A stretch of DNA of 64,000 nucleotides from Scandinavium lactucae (GCF_033843265.1 NZ_JAWXRD010000030.1:237289-301288); one strand, 5' to 3'. Positions 7,688 through 16,220 are shown, counted from the stretch's first letter. Numbers and translations are program-made. The notes: generated by a model not told the origin, from the sequence alone.

Positions 7688-8182
7688 ATGCCCGTTTTGA
7701 CCACCTCGCGCCTTACCCTGACATCGCTCTGTGAAAGCGATTGGCCCTGCTTTCTGGCGTTACGTACGCATCCGCAGGTCATGCGTTTTATGGGGGGATG
7801 CCTTCCCGAGCAGAGTCTTCGCCTGAAATTTAATTCGCGTCTTGCGGGCAACGTTTTCGCCATTCGGGAGAGTCAGGGAGAGTGCGTGGGTGATATCGGG
7901 CTGCAGGTGAGTCCACACAACCCGCAGGAAGCCGATATTGGCTATGCGCTGCTTCCGCAGGCGCAAGGCAAGGGATTCGCGCAGGAAGCGTTAACGGCGG
8001 TCTGTGATTATGGTTTTACGTCGCTGGGTCTGTTGGCGATTAATGCCTGGGTGCTGGCTGATAACATCGGTTCGGTGCGATTACTGGAAAAAAATGGATT
8101 TAAACGTGGGCAGGTGCTTGAGAAAGCTTTCGAGATAAACGGGGAGTTTTATGACGACTGGGTCTATCGACTGGAGCGCTAA
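7688..8182 (+). CDS. GNAT-family N-acetyltransferase
   Basis: A 164-residue RimJ/RimL-type acetyltransferase. It begins PVLTTSRLTLTSL, has the acetyl-CoA binding region IGYALLPQAQGKGFAQEAL (Q/R-x2-G-x-G/A-type loop) and ends with NIGSVRLLEKNGFKRG, all standard for the family. The substrate (a protein N terminus, antibiotic or metabolite) cannot be inferred. GGAG precedes the ATG. It starts 13 bp after the HTH gene, so it is probably the third gene of that operon. Confidence 0.85.
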   Translation: MPVLTTSRLTLTSLCESDWPCFLALRTHPQVMRFMGGCLPEQSLRLKFNSRLAGNVFAIRESQGECVGDIGLQVSPHNPQEADIGYALLPQAQGKGFAQEALTAVCDYGFTSLGLLAINAWVLADNIGSVRLLEKNGFKRGQVLEKAFEINGEFYDDWVYRLER

Positions 8183-8183
8183 A

Positions 8184-8210
8184 CTCCCCCCGCCCCAAGG
8201 GCGAGGGGAT
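8184..8210. terminator. GC-rich hairpin between GNAT gene and hisP
   Basis: CTCCCCCCGCCC-CAA-GGGCGAGGGG forms a strong GC stem between two convergent genes. The T-tract is poor, so termination strength is uncertain. Confidence 0.4.
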
Positions 8211-8214
8211 TATC

Positions 8215-8988
8215 TTATTTCAGCGAGCCCTTGAGGAACTGCTGCAGACGGGCGCTCTTCGGATTGCCGAACACCTCATCTGGATGGCCTTCTTCTTCAA
8301 TCAGCCCCTGATGCAGGAAAATGACGTGAGAAGACACACCGCGGGCAAAGCCCATTTCATGCGTAACCACCACCATCGTTTTCCCCTCTTCCGCCAGCTT
8401 CTGCATGATGCGCAGCACTTCGCCCACCAGCTCAGGATCCAGCGCAGAGGTTGGTTCATCGAACAGCAGCACCTCGGGTTCCATCGCCAGCGCACGAGCA
8501 ATGGACACGCGCTGCTGTTGCCCACCGGACAGATGCACCGGATATTTGATTTGCTGCCGCTCATCAATCCCGACTTTCAGCAGGTACTTCACCGCCCGCT
8601 CGCGCGCTTCCTGTTTGCTGAGGCCCAGCACCTGAATCGGTGCTTCCATGACGTTTTCCAGCACCGTCATATGGCTCCACAGGTTGAAGTGCTGGAACAC
8701 CATCGTTAAACGGGTGCGCAGCAGGCGCAGCTGATTTTTATCAGCCACTTTCAGCTGGCCGTCTTTATCCCGCACCAGGCCAATGTTTTGCCCGCTGACC
8801 ACAATATTGCCTTCACTCGGTTTTTCGAGGAAGTTAATGCAACGCAGGAAGGTACTTTTCCCCGAGCCGGACGAGCCGATAATGCTGATAACATCACCGG
8901 CGTTGGCCTTCAGTGACACCCCTTTCAGCACTTCATGTTCGCCGTAGCGCTTGTGCAGGTCGATAACGTTTAATTTATTGTCAGGCAT
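8215..8988 (-). CDS. hisP: Histidine/LAO ABC transporter ATPase HisP
   Basis: A 257-residue ABC ATPase with Walker A GSSGSGKST, Q-loop MVFQHFNLW, signature LSGGQQQ, Walker B VLLFDEP and switch His in VVVTHEM. It powers import of histidine (via HisJ) and lysine, arginine and ornithine (via ArgT) through HisQ-HisM in the inner membrane. Length and sequence match E. coli HisP. It is the last gene of the operon, 7 bp after hisM. Confidence 0.97.
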   Translation of the reverse strand: MPDNKLNVIDLHKRYGEHEVLKGVSLKANAGDVISIIGSSGSGKSTFLRCINFLEKPSEGNIVVSGQNIGLVRDKDGQLKVADKNQLRLLRTRLTMVFQHFNLWSHMTVLENVMEAPIQVLGLSKQEARERAVKYLLKVGIDERQQIKYPVHLSGGQQQRVSIARALAMEPEVLLFDEPTSALDPELVGEVLRIMQKLAEEGKTMVVVTHEMGFARGVSSHVIFLHQGLIEEEGHPDEVFGNPKSARLQQFLKGSLK

Positions 8989-8995
8989 GATGTTC

Positions 8996-9712
8996 TCAGT
9001 GTGTCGAAGAGGGTTTCACATGTTGCAGCCAGCGTTTTTCCGCCTTGCGGAACAGGCTAATCAGCACATAAGAGATAATCAGATACAGCACCGCCGCAAT
9101 CCCAAACGCGGTAAACGGCTGGTAAGTGGCAGAGTTGATATCACGGGCGATTTTCAGCAGATCCGGCACCGTGGCGGTAAACGCCAGCGCGGTTGAGTGC
9201 AGCATTAAAATCACCTCGTTGCTGTAGGCCGGAAGCGCGATACGCAGCGCCGAAGGTAAAATGATGCAGCGATAGAGCTTCACGCCTGAAAAACCGTAGG
9301 CGCGCGCGGCTTCAATTTCACCGGCCGGAACGGAACGAATCGCGCCGGCAAAGATTTCGGTGGTGTACGCACAGGTATTCAGCGTCAGCGCCAGCACCGT
9401 ACAGTTCAAACCGCTGCGGAAAAAGGCATTCAGCAGTTCGGTCCCTTTGACGATTTCCAGCGTATACATCCCGGAATAGAACACCAGCAGCTGCACATAC
9501 AACGGCGTGCCGCGAAAAATGTAGGTGAATAACCAAATCGGGAACTGCACGTATTTGTTGCTGGATACGCGACCAATCGCCAAAAACACCGCCAGAACGC
9601 CGCCCATCACCACCGAAGAGATCAACAGCCACAGGGTGATGGCCACGCCTGTAAAGCGGTAGCCGTCGGTCCACAGCAGGGACTTCCAGTATTCCTGAAT
9701 AATCTCGATCAC
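8996..9712 (-). CDS. hisM: Histidine/LAO ABC transporter permease HisM
   Basis: A 238-residue inner-membrane permease with about five transmembrane segments and the conserved EAA loop (EIEAARAYGFSGVKLYRCII) that contacts HisP. It forms the heterodimeric pore with HisQ. Its start overlaps the hisQ stop by 4 bp (ATGA), indicating translational coupling. Confidence 0.97.
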   Translation of the reverse strand: MIEIIQEYWKSLLWTDGYRFTGVAITLWLLISSVVMGGVLAVFLAIGRVSSNKYVQFPIWLFTYIFRGTPLYVQLLVFYSGMYTLEIVKGTELLNAFFRSGLNCTVLALTLNTCAYTTEIFAGAIRSVPAGEIEAARAYGFSGVKLYRCIILPSALRIALPAYSNEVILMLHSTALAFTATVPDLLKIARDINSATYQPFTAFGIAAVLYLIISYVLISLFRKAEKRWLQHVKPSSTH

Positions 9713-10395
9713 AGGTCAGCCCTCTTCACACCCACGGAATAACGACGCTCAAGCAGCAACAGCACCCCATTTGAGAGCGTCGTAAATACCAGATAAATCA
9801 GACCGCAGACGACAGCGAAGTAGAATGGCTCCCAGGTACTTTTCCCGGCAAGCTGCGTGGCCTTGACCACATCTTCCAGCCCTAACAGCGATACCAGGGC
9901 GGTCGCTTTCAGAATAACCTGCCAGTTATTGCCAATGCCCGGCAGCGCAAAACGCATCATCGCCGGAAACAGAATACGCACGAAAGTCTGACGAGAGGTA
10001 AATCCGTAAGCCGTGGCGGCTTCGATATGCCCTTTCGGTACGGCCATAAAAGCACCGCGGAAGGTCTCAGTGAAGTAAGCTCCATAGATAAAACCGAGGG
10101 TAATTATACCGGCGATCATCGGGTCGATATCAAACTGCGTCATCCCCAGAGCATCGGTAATGCTGTTGAGCGCAATTTGCAGACCGTAGAAAATCAGCAG
10201 CATCAGCACCAGATCCGGCACGCCACGGATCAACGTGGTGTAACCTTCAAAAATCAGCGCTAAGGCTCGATTGCCAGAGAGTTTACCCGCCGCACCGGCC
10301 AGGCCGATAAGCACCGCCAGCACCACGGAGCTGAGGGCCAGCTCAAGGGTGACCAGCGCGCCCTGAAAGATAACTTGCGAAAACCCGTACAGCAT
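9709..10395 (-). CDS. hisQ: Histidine/LAO ABC transporter permease HisQ
   Basis: A 228-residue permease with about five transmembrane segments and the EAA loop (HIEAATAYGFTSRQTFVRIL). It pairs with HisM. The gap from hisJ is 68 bp and contains short GC-rich inverted segments but no clear terminator, so the binding protein can be made in excess of the membrane parts, as known for this operon. Confidence 0.97.
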   Translation of the reverse strand: MLYGFSQVIFQGALVTLELALSSVVLAVLIGLAGAAGKLSGNRALALIFEGYTTLIRGVPDLVLMLLIFYGLQIALNSITDALGMTQFDIDPMIAGIITLGFIYGAYFTETFRGAFMAVPKGHIEAATAYGFTSRQTFVRILFPAMMRFALPGIGNNWQVILKATALVSLLGLEDVVKATQLAGKSTWEPFYFAVVCGLIYLVFTTLSNGVLLLLERRYSVGVKRADL

Positions 10396-10463
10396 TGAGC
10401 CTGTCCTGTCTGTCCAACACCGCCAGCCCCGGGAACGACGGAACCGGCCAGTGTAAACGGCAA

Positions 10464-11246
10464 TTATTCGCCGTATACGTTAAAGTCGAAATACTTCTTC
10501 GCCAGCTTGTCGTAGGTGCCGTCGGCACGCATTTCAGCAAAGGCTTTATTCAGGGCAACACGCAGTTCGTTATCCTCTTTACGCAGGCCCATACCGGTGC
10601 CTACGCCGAACAGTTTTTCATCCTTAATGGATGGGCCACCAAACTGATAATCTTTGCCGATAGGCTGCTTGAGGAAACCTTCGCTTGCCGCCACTTCATC
10701 CTGGAATGCAGCATCGATACGGCCTGCCGTCAGGTCAGAATAGATATTGTCCTGGCCCTGATAGGAGACGATTTCGATACCTTTCGGTGCCCAGTGCTCA
10801 TTGCCGTAGGTTTCCTGCGTGGTGCCCTGCAGCACGCCCACGCGTTTGCCTTTGAGCGTGTTCAGGTCTGGCGTAACCGGGCTGCCTTTTTTAACCACCA
10901 GGCGGGAATCTGCGGCATAGAGTTTGTCAGTGAACGCTATCTGCTGCTGGCGTTTTTCCGTAATGGAGAGTGAGGACATGATGGCGTCGATTTTTTTCGC
11001 CTGTAGCGATGGGATCAGCGCATCCAGCGGGTTCTCGACAAAGGTACATTGCGCTTTAATACGCTTACACAGCTCTTTTGCGAGATCGATGTCAAAACCA
11101 ATCAATTCCCCCTGCGCATTCTTGGATTCGAAGGGAGCATAAGTCGGATCTGTGCCAATACGTACTTTCTGCGGAATGGCTGCGAAAACCGTAGAAACGC
11201 TGGAAAGTACCAACGCAAGAGAAAGAGACAACGCCACTTTTTTCAT
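10464..11246 (-). CDS. hisJ: Periplasmic histidine-binding protein HisJ
   Basis: A 260-residue periplasmic solute-binding protein with signal peptide MKKVALSLSLALVLSSVSTVFA followed by mature AIPQKVRIGTDPTYAPFES. The start at 11246 restores the E. coli length; upstream in-frame codons to 11354 would spoil the signal peptide. It delivers histidine to HisQMP. It is a tandem paralogue of argT just upstream, the known arrangement. Confidence 0.96.
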   Translation of the reverse strand: MKKVALSLSLALVLSSVSTVFAAIPQKVRIGTDPTYAPFESKNAQGELIGFDIDLAKELCKRIKAQCTFVENPLDALIPSLQAKKIDAIMSSLSITEKRQQQIAFTDKLYAADSRLVVKKGSPVTPDLNTLKGKRVGVLQGTTQETYGNEHWAPKGIEIVSYQGQDNIYSDLTAGRIDAAFQDEVAASEGFLKQPIGKDYQFGGPSIKDEKLFGVGTGMGLRKEDNELRVALNKAFAEMRADGTYDKLAKKYFDFNVYGE

Positions 11247-11388
11247 AACTATCCTCAACAGACTGTCATTTAACGGGTATTCAGAAGTATCAGAACAGTT
11301 ATCGTGCCACCTTTTATGCGGATAAGGCAAAAGGTTATCGCGGTTAATACGCACTTTTTTGCATCAATAATGCTTAACTATTCAGTTG

Positions 11389-11417
11389 CGCACCATAACG
11401 GTGCAACCATTGCACCA
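11389..11417 (-). promoter_or_regulatory. Overlapping NtrC-like and sigma-54-like sites upstream of hisJ
   Basis: GCACC-ATAAC-GGTGC (11390-11404) fits the NtrC consensus GCACC-N5-GGTGC. Overlapping it on the minus strand, TGGTGC-AATGG-TTGCA (complement of 11402-11417) resembles a sigma-54 core promoter (TGGCAC-N5-TTGCA). The two share bases, so both may not be used as drawn. Confidence 0.45.
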
Positions 11418-11470
11418 GCAAAAAGCATTATCGCGTAATGCCACACATGTATAGATAACTGCTCAGCCCG

Positions 11471-11494
11471 AAAGGCCCGGTTTCCCGGGCCCGT
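11471..11494 (-). terminator. Hairpin after argT
   Basis: GGCCCGG-TTTC-CCGGGCC lies just beyond the argT stop. On the minus strand the stem is followed by TTTCGGG, a short T-run, so it is probably a partial terminator before hisJ. Confidence 0.45.
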
Positions 11495-11500
11495 ACAGTC

Positions 11501-12283
11501 TTAGTCACCGTAGACGTTAAAGTCGAAATACTTCTTCGCCATCTTGTCGTAGGTGCCGTCTTTACGCAGTGAGTCGAAAGCTTTGTCGAAGGCCGCTTTC
11601 AACTCGGTATCGTCTTTACGCAAGCCCACGCCGGTGCCGTCACCGAAGTATTTCTTGTCTTTGACAGACGGGCCCGCAAAGGCGAACTCTTTCCCTGCTG
11701 GCTGTTTCAGGAAACCTTCGCTGGCCGCGACTTCATCCTGGAATGCCGCATCAAGACGTCCGGCTGAGAGGTCAGAATAGATAAGATCCTGGTTCTGATA
11801 GGCCACCACGTCGATGCCTTTGGTACGCCAGTTGTCGTTGGCATAGGCTTCCTGAGTCGACCCCTGCAGCACGCCCACGTGTTTACCTTTCAGCGATTCC
11901 AGAGTCGGGACAATCGGTGAGCCTTTGCCGGCGATCAGGCGGGAATCTGCCGCATACAGCTTGGCGGAGAATCCGATTTCCTGTTGGCGTTTTTCAGTGA
12001 TCGACAGTGAGGAGATGATGGCGTCAATTTTCTTCGCCTTCAGGGACGGGATCAGAGAGTCGAAATCGGTGCCCACCCAGGTACATTTCACCTGCATGCG
12101 CTTGCACATTTCGTTACCCAAATCGATATCAAAGCCAACGAAATCCCCTTTCGCATCCTTGGAGGAGAACGGCGCGTAAGTGGCGTCAGTACCGATACGA
12201 ACAGTCTGCGGCAGCGCGGCAAATACGCTGGAAGCACTGCTTATCCCCAGCATTAAAGAGAGAGCCAGAACCGTCTTCTTCAT
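11501..12283 (-). CDS. argT: Lysine/arginine/ornithine-binding protein ArgT
   Basis: A 260-residue periplasmic binding protein with signal peptide MKKTVLALSLMLGISSASSVFA and mature ALPQTVRIGTDATYAPFSS. It feeds lysine, arginine and ornithine to the shared HisQMP transporter. It is highly similar to HisJ next door, from an old duplication. Expression should be nitrogen-controlled: a sigma-54 promoter lies at 12359-12374 and two NtrC sites lie upstream at 12549-12576. Confidence 0.96.
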   Translation of the reverse strand: MKKTVLALSLMLGISSASSVFAALPQTVRIGTDATYAPFSSKDAKGDFVGFDIDLGNEMCKRMQVKCTWVGTDFDSLIPSLKAKKIDAIISSLSITEKRQQEIGFSAKLYAADSRLIAGKGSPIVPTLESLKGKHVGVLQGSTQEAYANDNWRTKGIDVVAYQNQDLIYSDLSAGRLDAAFQDEVAASEGFLKQPAGKEFAFAGPSVKDKKYFGDGTGVGLRKDDTELKAAFDKAFDSLRKDGTYDKMAKKYFDFNVYGD

Positions 12284-12358
12284 ACATTACCCTTAAGTGT
12301 CGTGATGCAGTTGCGTGTTATGTAATCTAGCGTGTTGTGTGGTGTTGCTGTCCAGCTC

Positions 12359-12374
12359 TGCACGTTTTATGCCA
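12359..12374 (-). promoter_or_regulatory. Sigma-54 promoter of argT
   Basis: On the minus strand the sequence reads TGGCAT-AAAAC-GTGCA, keeping the GG and GC dinucleotides of the -24/-12 elements at the correct spacing. It lies about 76 bp upstream of the argT start codon. A sigma-54 promoter is established for argT in enteric bacteria. Confidence 0.7.
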
Positions 12375-12548
12375 CCTTAACGACTGCTCGAAAAAACAGC
12401 GTTAAATGTGTTAATGAATAGTTGCAGAGTTGTCTCAGGAATGAAAGATAACAGCTCTAACGGATAAACCGCAGCGCTAAACGGCGAAAAAGGAGATTAA
12501 ATGTTGAGGATTTGATCGCGATTGCAAAATCGCCTGGCAGACGTACAC

Positions 12549-12576
12549 GCACCAAAAAGATGCACTATCTTAGTGC
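12549..12576. promoter_or_regulatory. Two tandem NtrC enhancer sites upstream of argT
   Basis: GCACC-AAAAA-GATGC (12549-12563) and GCACT-ATCTT-AGTGC (12562-12576, perfect palindrome) match the NtrC consensus GCACC-N5-GGTGC form. They sit about 200 bp upstream of the sigma-54 core, the usual enhancer distance, just past the ubiX stop codon. Confidence 0.65.
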
Positions 12577-12581
12577 GTCGA

Positions 12582-13151
12582 TTACGCGCCCTGCCAGCGG
12601 GTAAACAGGTCTTCGGGCAACGTGATATCGAACTGGTCGAGGACGCGATTAACGGTCTGATTAATCACATCATCCAGCGTTTGTGGCCGGTGATAAAAGG
12701 CCGGAACCGGTGGCATGATAATCGCGCCAATTTCTGCCGCCTGCGTCATCAGACGCAAATGACCCAGATGCAGTGGCGTTTCACGTACGCATAACACCAG
12801 CGGGCGGCGCTCTTTTAACACCACGTCAGCCGCCCGGGTCAGCAGGCCATCGGTATAGCTGTGGACAATGCCGGAGAGCGTTTTGATTGAGCACGGCAGA
12901 ATGGCCATCCCCGCCGTTTTAAACGAGCCTGAGGAAATATTGGCGGCGATATCGCGCGCGTCGTGGACCACATCGGCCAACGCCTGCACATCACGTAAAG
13001 AAAGGTCCGTTTCGAGGGCCAGCGTTTGACGCGCTGCCTGGCTCATGACCAGATGGGTTTCCACGCCGCCGACGTCACGCAGCACCTGCAACAGCCGTAC
13101 GCCATAGATAGCGCCGCTGGCACCGGAAATTCCAACAATGAGTCGTTTCAT
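12582..13151 (-). CDS. ubiX: Flavin prenyltransferase UbiX
   Basis: A 189-residue protein starting MKRLIVGISGASGAIYGVRL, the FMN-binding loop of UbiX. It attaches a dimethylallyl group to FMN to make the prenyl-FMN cofactor used by the UbiD decarboxylase in ubiquinone synthesis. Length equals that of E. coli. It is downstream of purF in the conserved cvpA-purF-ubiX order, separated by about 97 bp that include the purF hairpin. Confidence 0.96.
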   Translation of the reverse strand: MKRLIVGISGASGAIYGVRLLQVLRDVGGVETHLVMSQAARQTLALETDLSLRDVQALADVVHDARDIAANISSGSFKTAGMAILPCSIKTLSGIVHSYTDGLLTRAADVVLKERRPLVLCVRETPLHLGHLRLMTQAAEIGAIIMPPVPAFYHRPQTLDDVINQTVNRVLDQFDITLPEDLFTRWQGA

Positions 13152-13215
13152 GATTGTGCCCTGTCATCGTACTGGGGCTGACTTTGCCGTATTTCAGAGG
13201 GAGTTGCAAGGAAAG

Positions 13216-13240
13216 ACGCCCTCTCGCAGCGAGAGGGCGT
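13216..13240 (-). terminator. Hairpin after purF
   Basis: ACGCCCTCTCG-CAG-CGAGAGGGCGT is a perfect 11-bp stem just after the purF stop. On the minus strand it is followed by CTTTCCTT, a weak T-tract. Confidence 0.6.
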
Positions 13241-13248
13241 GAAGACGC

Positions 13249-14766
13249 TTAACCTTCGTTGTGCATCTCGAGGTTTTCAACTTCGTTCTGACGCGCCAGC
13301 GCTTTGCTGTCGTCGTTACGCAGGGTGTCGAGATAATCGAGGTACTGCTGGTTAACGTCTTTGGTGACGTACACCCCGTTAAAGACAGAGCATTCAAACT
13401 GCTGAATATCCGGGTTCTCGGCGCGGACCGCATCGATAAGATCGTTAAGATCCTGGAAGATAAGCCCGTCGGCACCGATTATCTGGCGGATCTCATCCAC
13501 TTCACGACCGTGAGCGATAAGCTCGGTCGCGCTTGGCATATCGATCCCGTAGACGTTCGGGAAACGAATTTCCGGTGCAGCCGACGCCAGGTACACTTTC
13601 TTCGCCCCGGCTTCACGGGCCATCTCGATAATCTGCTCTGATGTCGTGCCGCGCACGATGGAGTCATCTACCAGCAGCACGTTTTTATCACGGAACTCAG
13701 CGCGGTTGGCGTTCAGCTTACGGCGCACCGATTTACGGCGCAGCTGCTGGCCCGGCATGATGAAGGTGCGGCCAACGTAGCGGTTCTTCACAAAGCCCTG
13801 ACGATACGGCTTGTCGAGAATACGGGCGATTTCCAGCGCGATATCGCAGGAGGTTTCCGGGATCGGGATAACCACGTCGATGTCCAGGTCTTCCCATTCG
13901 CGGGCAATTTTCTCGCCGAGTTTGGTGCCCATGTTCACACGTGCGCTGTAAACCGAAATTTTATCGATAAACGAGTCCGGGCGCGCAAAGTAAACATATT
14001 CGAACAGGCACGGATTGCTCACCGGGTTGTCAGCACACTGACGGGTAAACAGCTGGCCTTTTTCGGTGATGTAAATCGCTTCACCAGGTGCTACGTCACG
14101 CAGGAATTCAAAGCCCAACGTATCAAGCGCCACGCTTTCAGAAGCCACCATGTATTCGGTGCGCCCATCGCCGATGTCACGCTTACCGAGTACCAGTGGA
14201 CGAATGCCATTCGGGTCACGGAAGGCCACCATGCCGTGACCGATAATCATCGCCACACAGGCATACGCCCCGCGGATCAGGCGATTAGTGGCAGCAATGG
14301 CGGCAAAGATATTGTCAGCTTCCAGCGGATAATGGCGGAAGTTGTCCAGCTCGCTGGCAAAGATGTTGAGCAGGATTTCAGAATCGGAGGTGGTGTTGAT
14401 ATGGCGGCGCTTCTCTTCAAACAGCTTCTTGCGCAGCTCATGGGCGTTAGTCAAATTGCCGTTGTGCGCAAGGGTGATGCCATAAGGTGAGTTAACGTAG
14501 AAAGGCTGCGCCTCGGACGCGCTGGAGCTGCCAGCAGTAGGGTAGCGGACGTGGCCGATACCCATATTGCCCTGCAGACGCTGCATATGCACAGCGCCAA
14601 ACACATCGCTCACCAGGCCGTTGGCTTTACGCAAACGGAAGCAGTTGTTTGCATCAATGGTGATGATGCCCGCGGCATCCTGCCCACGGTGCTGAAGCAC
14701 CGTTAACGCGTCATAAATCGACTGGTTTACCGGCATAACACCGGCGATACCGACAATACCGCACAT
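13249..14766 (-). CDS. purF: Amidophosphoribosyltransferase PurF
   Basis: A 505-residue enzyme for the first committed step of purine synthesis, converting PRPP and glutamine to phosphoribosylamine. Cys2 of MCGIVGIAG is the N-terminal glutaminase nucleophile, without propeptide, and VLLVDDSIVRGTTSEQI is the PRPP-binding loop. It follows cvpA by 33 bp and shares its PurR-controlled promoter upstream of cvpA. Confidence 0.97.
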   Translation of the reverse strand: MCGIVGIAGVMPVNQSIYDALTVLQHRGQDAAGIITIDANNCFRLRKANGLVSDVFGAVHMQRLQGNMGIGHVRYPTAGSSSASEAQPFYVNSPYGITLAHNGNLTNAHELRKKLFEEKRRHINTTSDSEILLNIFASELDNFRHYPLEADNIFAAIAATNRLIRGAYACVAMIIGHGMVAFRDPNGIRPLVLGKRDIGDGRTEYMVASESVALDTLGFEFLRDVAPGEAIYITEKGQLFTRQCADNPVSNPCLFEYVYFARPDSFIDKISVYSARVNMGTKLGEKIAREWEDLDIDVVIPIPETSCDIALEIARILDKPYRQGFVKNRYVGRTFIMPGQQLRRKSVRRKLNANRAEFRDKNVLLVDDSIVRGTTSEQIIEMAREAGAKKVYLASAAPEIRFPNVYGIDMPSATELIAHGREVDEIRQIIGADGLIFQDLNDLIDAVRAENPDIQQFECSVFNGVYVTKDVNQQYLDYLDTLRNDDSKALARQNEVENLEMHNEG

Positions 14767-14799
14767 ACGTCATTTTCCTCGTTCAGAACTCCCCAAAGC

Positions 14800-15288
14800 T
14801 TATGCTTTGGGCAAGAAACTTGACGAGCTTTGCAGATAGTCAAAAAACATCCGGATGACGACGCTGAACTGCGGGATAAGCTGTGACTTTTGCCAGTCAT
14901 CGCTTTTCGAAAAGCCGGTGAAGGTATCGAGGAAGAACAGTATGGCGGCAACGATAAGCACTCCACGCAGCGCACCAAAACAGATCCCAAGCACCCTGTC
15001 GGTACCCGACAGGCCCGTCTTTTCAACCAGCGTACCGATAACATAGTTAACGATAGCACCGACGATTAGCGTCGCGACAAACAACAGCGCGATAGCTATC
15101 CCGTTTCGAACCAGTTCGTCTTCAAAGCCCGTAAACCAGACAGACAGATAAGTGTAGTAATGACTGGCAACAAAGAAAGCACAACCCCACGTTACCAGTG
15201 ACAATGCTTCACGAACAAAGCCGCGGATGAGGCTTACCAAACAAGAAAAACCAATCACCGCAATAATGGCGTAATCAATCCAGACCAT
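14800..15288 (-). CDS. cvpA: Inner membrane protein CvpA
   Basis: A 162-residue membrane protein with four predicted hydrophobic segments, equal in length to E. coli CvpA, which is needed for colicin V production and contributes to envelope tolerance of bile salts. Its biochemical role is unknown. It is the first gene of the purine-regulated cvpA-purF unit, with a PurR box at 15345-15360. Confidence 0.95.
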   Translation of the reverse strand: MVWIDYAIIAVIGFSCLVSLIRGFVREALSLVTWGCAFFVASHYYTYLSVWFTGFEDELVRNGIAIALLFVATLIVGAIVNYVIGTLVEKTGLSGTDRVLGICFGALRGVLIVAAILFFLDTFTGFSKSDDWQKSQLIPQFSVVIRMFFDYLQSSSSFLPKA

Positions 15289-15344
15289 AGTTGTCCCACG
15301 ATTTTACGCCCTGTCGTCCAGTTCGGGGCGCATTCTAACAGAAA

Positions 15345-15360
15345 AAGAAAACGTTTGCGT
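15345..15360. promoter_or_regulatory. PurR box upstream of cvpA-purF
   Basis: AAGAAAACGTTTGCGT matches the PurR operator ACGCAAACGTTTGCGT at 14 of 16 positions. It lies 57 bp upstream of cvpA, where PurR is known to repress the operon. Confidence 0.75.
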
Positions 15361-15480
15361 AGGGATTTCCTTTCCCCGCCCAAATAAAAATGGCGCTGAA
15401 AAAATGCTCAACGCCGGGTGGACTTTTGGCCTCTGAGGGCACTTTTCAGCCCATGTCGATTCTCATCGATTCGGTTCTCT

Positions 15481-15499
15481 ACCCGACGTTGCGTCGGGT
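15481..15499 (-). terminator. Short hairpin after dedD
   Basis: ACCCGAC-GTTGC-GTCGGGT just beyond the dedD stop. There is no strong T-run on the minus strand, so it is a weak terminator or RNA 3' stem. Confidence 0.4.
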
Positions 15500-15509
15500 A
15501 TTTAAAATG

Positions 15510-16220
15510 CTAGTTAGGGCTATAGCCCATCACCACGCCATTAAGACCAGACAACTGTTTCAGCTCGCCAAGCGAACCTTTCATCTTGTCTTTCGAGGCG
15601 TCTGGCCCCACCAGGATACGGGTGATTTTACCCTGTACCGGTGTGGAAGGGGCGGTAAATACCCGGTATCCCGCGCCGCGCAGTTTGCTAACAATTTCAT
15701 TGACCTTGTCGGCGTTCTTCAACGCACCCAGTTGCACAACATACGCTTTGCCGGTTGGCACCGGTTTATCGTCGGCTACCGGTTTCTGTTGCGCTGGCGG
15801 CGCTTCAGACGCGGCGGCCAGCTGCGCGCTGGTGTTATCCCGCGGTGGTTTGGTCTGCGTCTGTACCTGCGGTTTCGGCGCTACCGGTTTTGGCTTCGGC
15901 TGCACCGGCGGCGGGACATCATCTATCCCATTCGCGCCGCTGTTCGCCGCATAACGCGACGCATCCAGCGACGGCGCAGCCGCATCACCCGCCCTGACCT
16001 CTTCCGCTGCACCTTCTGGCGGCTGGGAAGGCAGTGCCTGCGTCACCGCAGGCAGCATATCCGGCTCATCCTTATCGCCCGGTTTTGGCACCAGCGGAAT
16101 AGCGGCAAACTCGTCCTGGTAATGCTTTTTCTGACCATCCAGCAGCCCCGGAAGCACAATGACTCCTAATGCCACCAGCGCAATGGTTCCGACTAAACGA
16201 TTCTGAAACTTACTCGCCAC
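15510..16220 (-). CDS. dedD: Cell-division SPOR-domain protein DedD
   Basis: A 236-residue septal protein: a short cytoplasmic N terminus, one transmembrane segment (LVGTIALVALGVIVLPGLL), a long proline/alanine-rich periplasmic linker, and a C-terminal SPOR domain (KAYVVQLGALKNADKVNEIV to the end) that binds denuded septal peptidoglycan. It is longer than the 220-residue E. coli protein, the extra length lying in the linker. Its start overlaps the folC stop by 11 bp. Confidence 0.94.
   Translation of the reverse strand: MASKFQNRLVGTIALVALGVIVLPGLLDGQKKHYQDEFAAIPLVPKPGDKDEPDMLPAVTQALPSQPPEGAAEEVRAGDAAAPSLDASRYAANSGANGIDDVPPPVQPKPKPVAPKPQVQTQTKPPRDNTSAQLAAASEAPPAQQKPVADDKPVPTGKAYVVQLGALKNADKVNEIVSKLRGAGYRVFTAPSTPVQGKITRILVGPDASKDKMKGSLGELKQLSGLNGVVMGYSPN

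Noticed and set aside
10464..12283. Tandem similarity of hisJ and argT as a recent duplication
   Set aside because: Both paralogues exist in this order in all well-known enteric relatives; the duplication is old.
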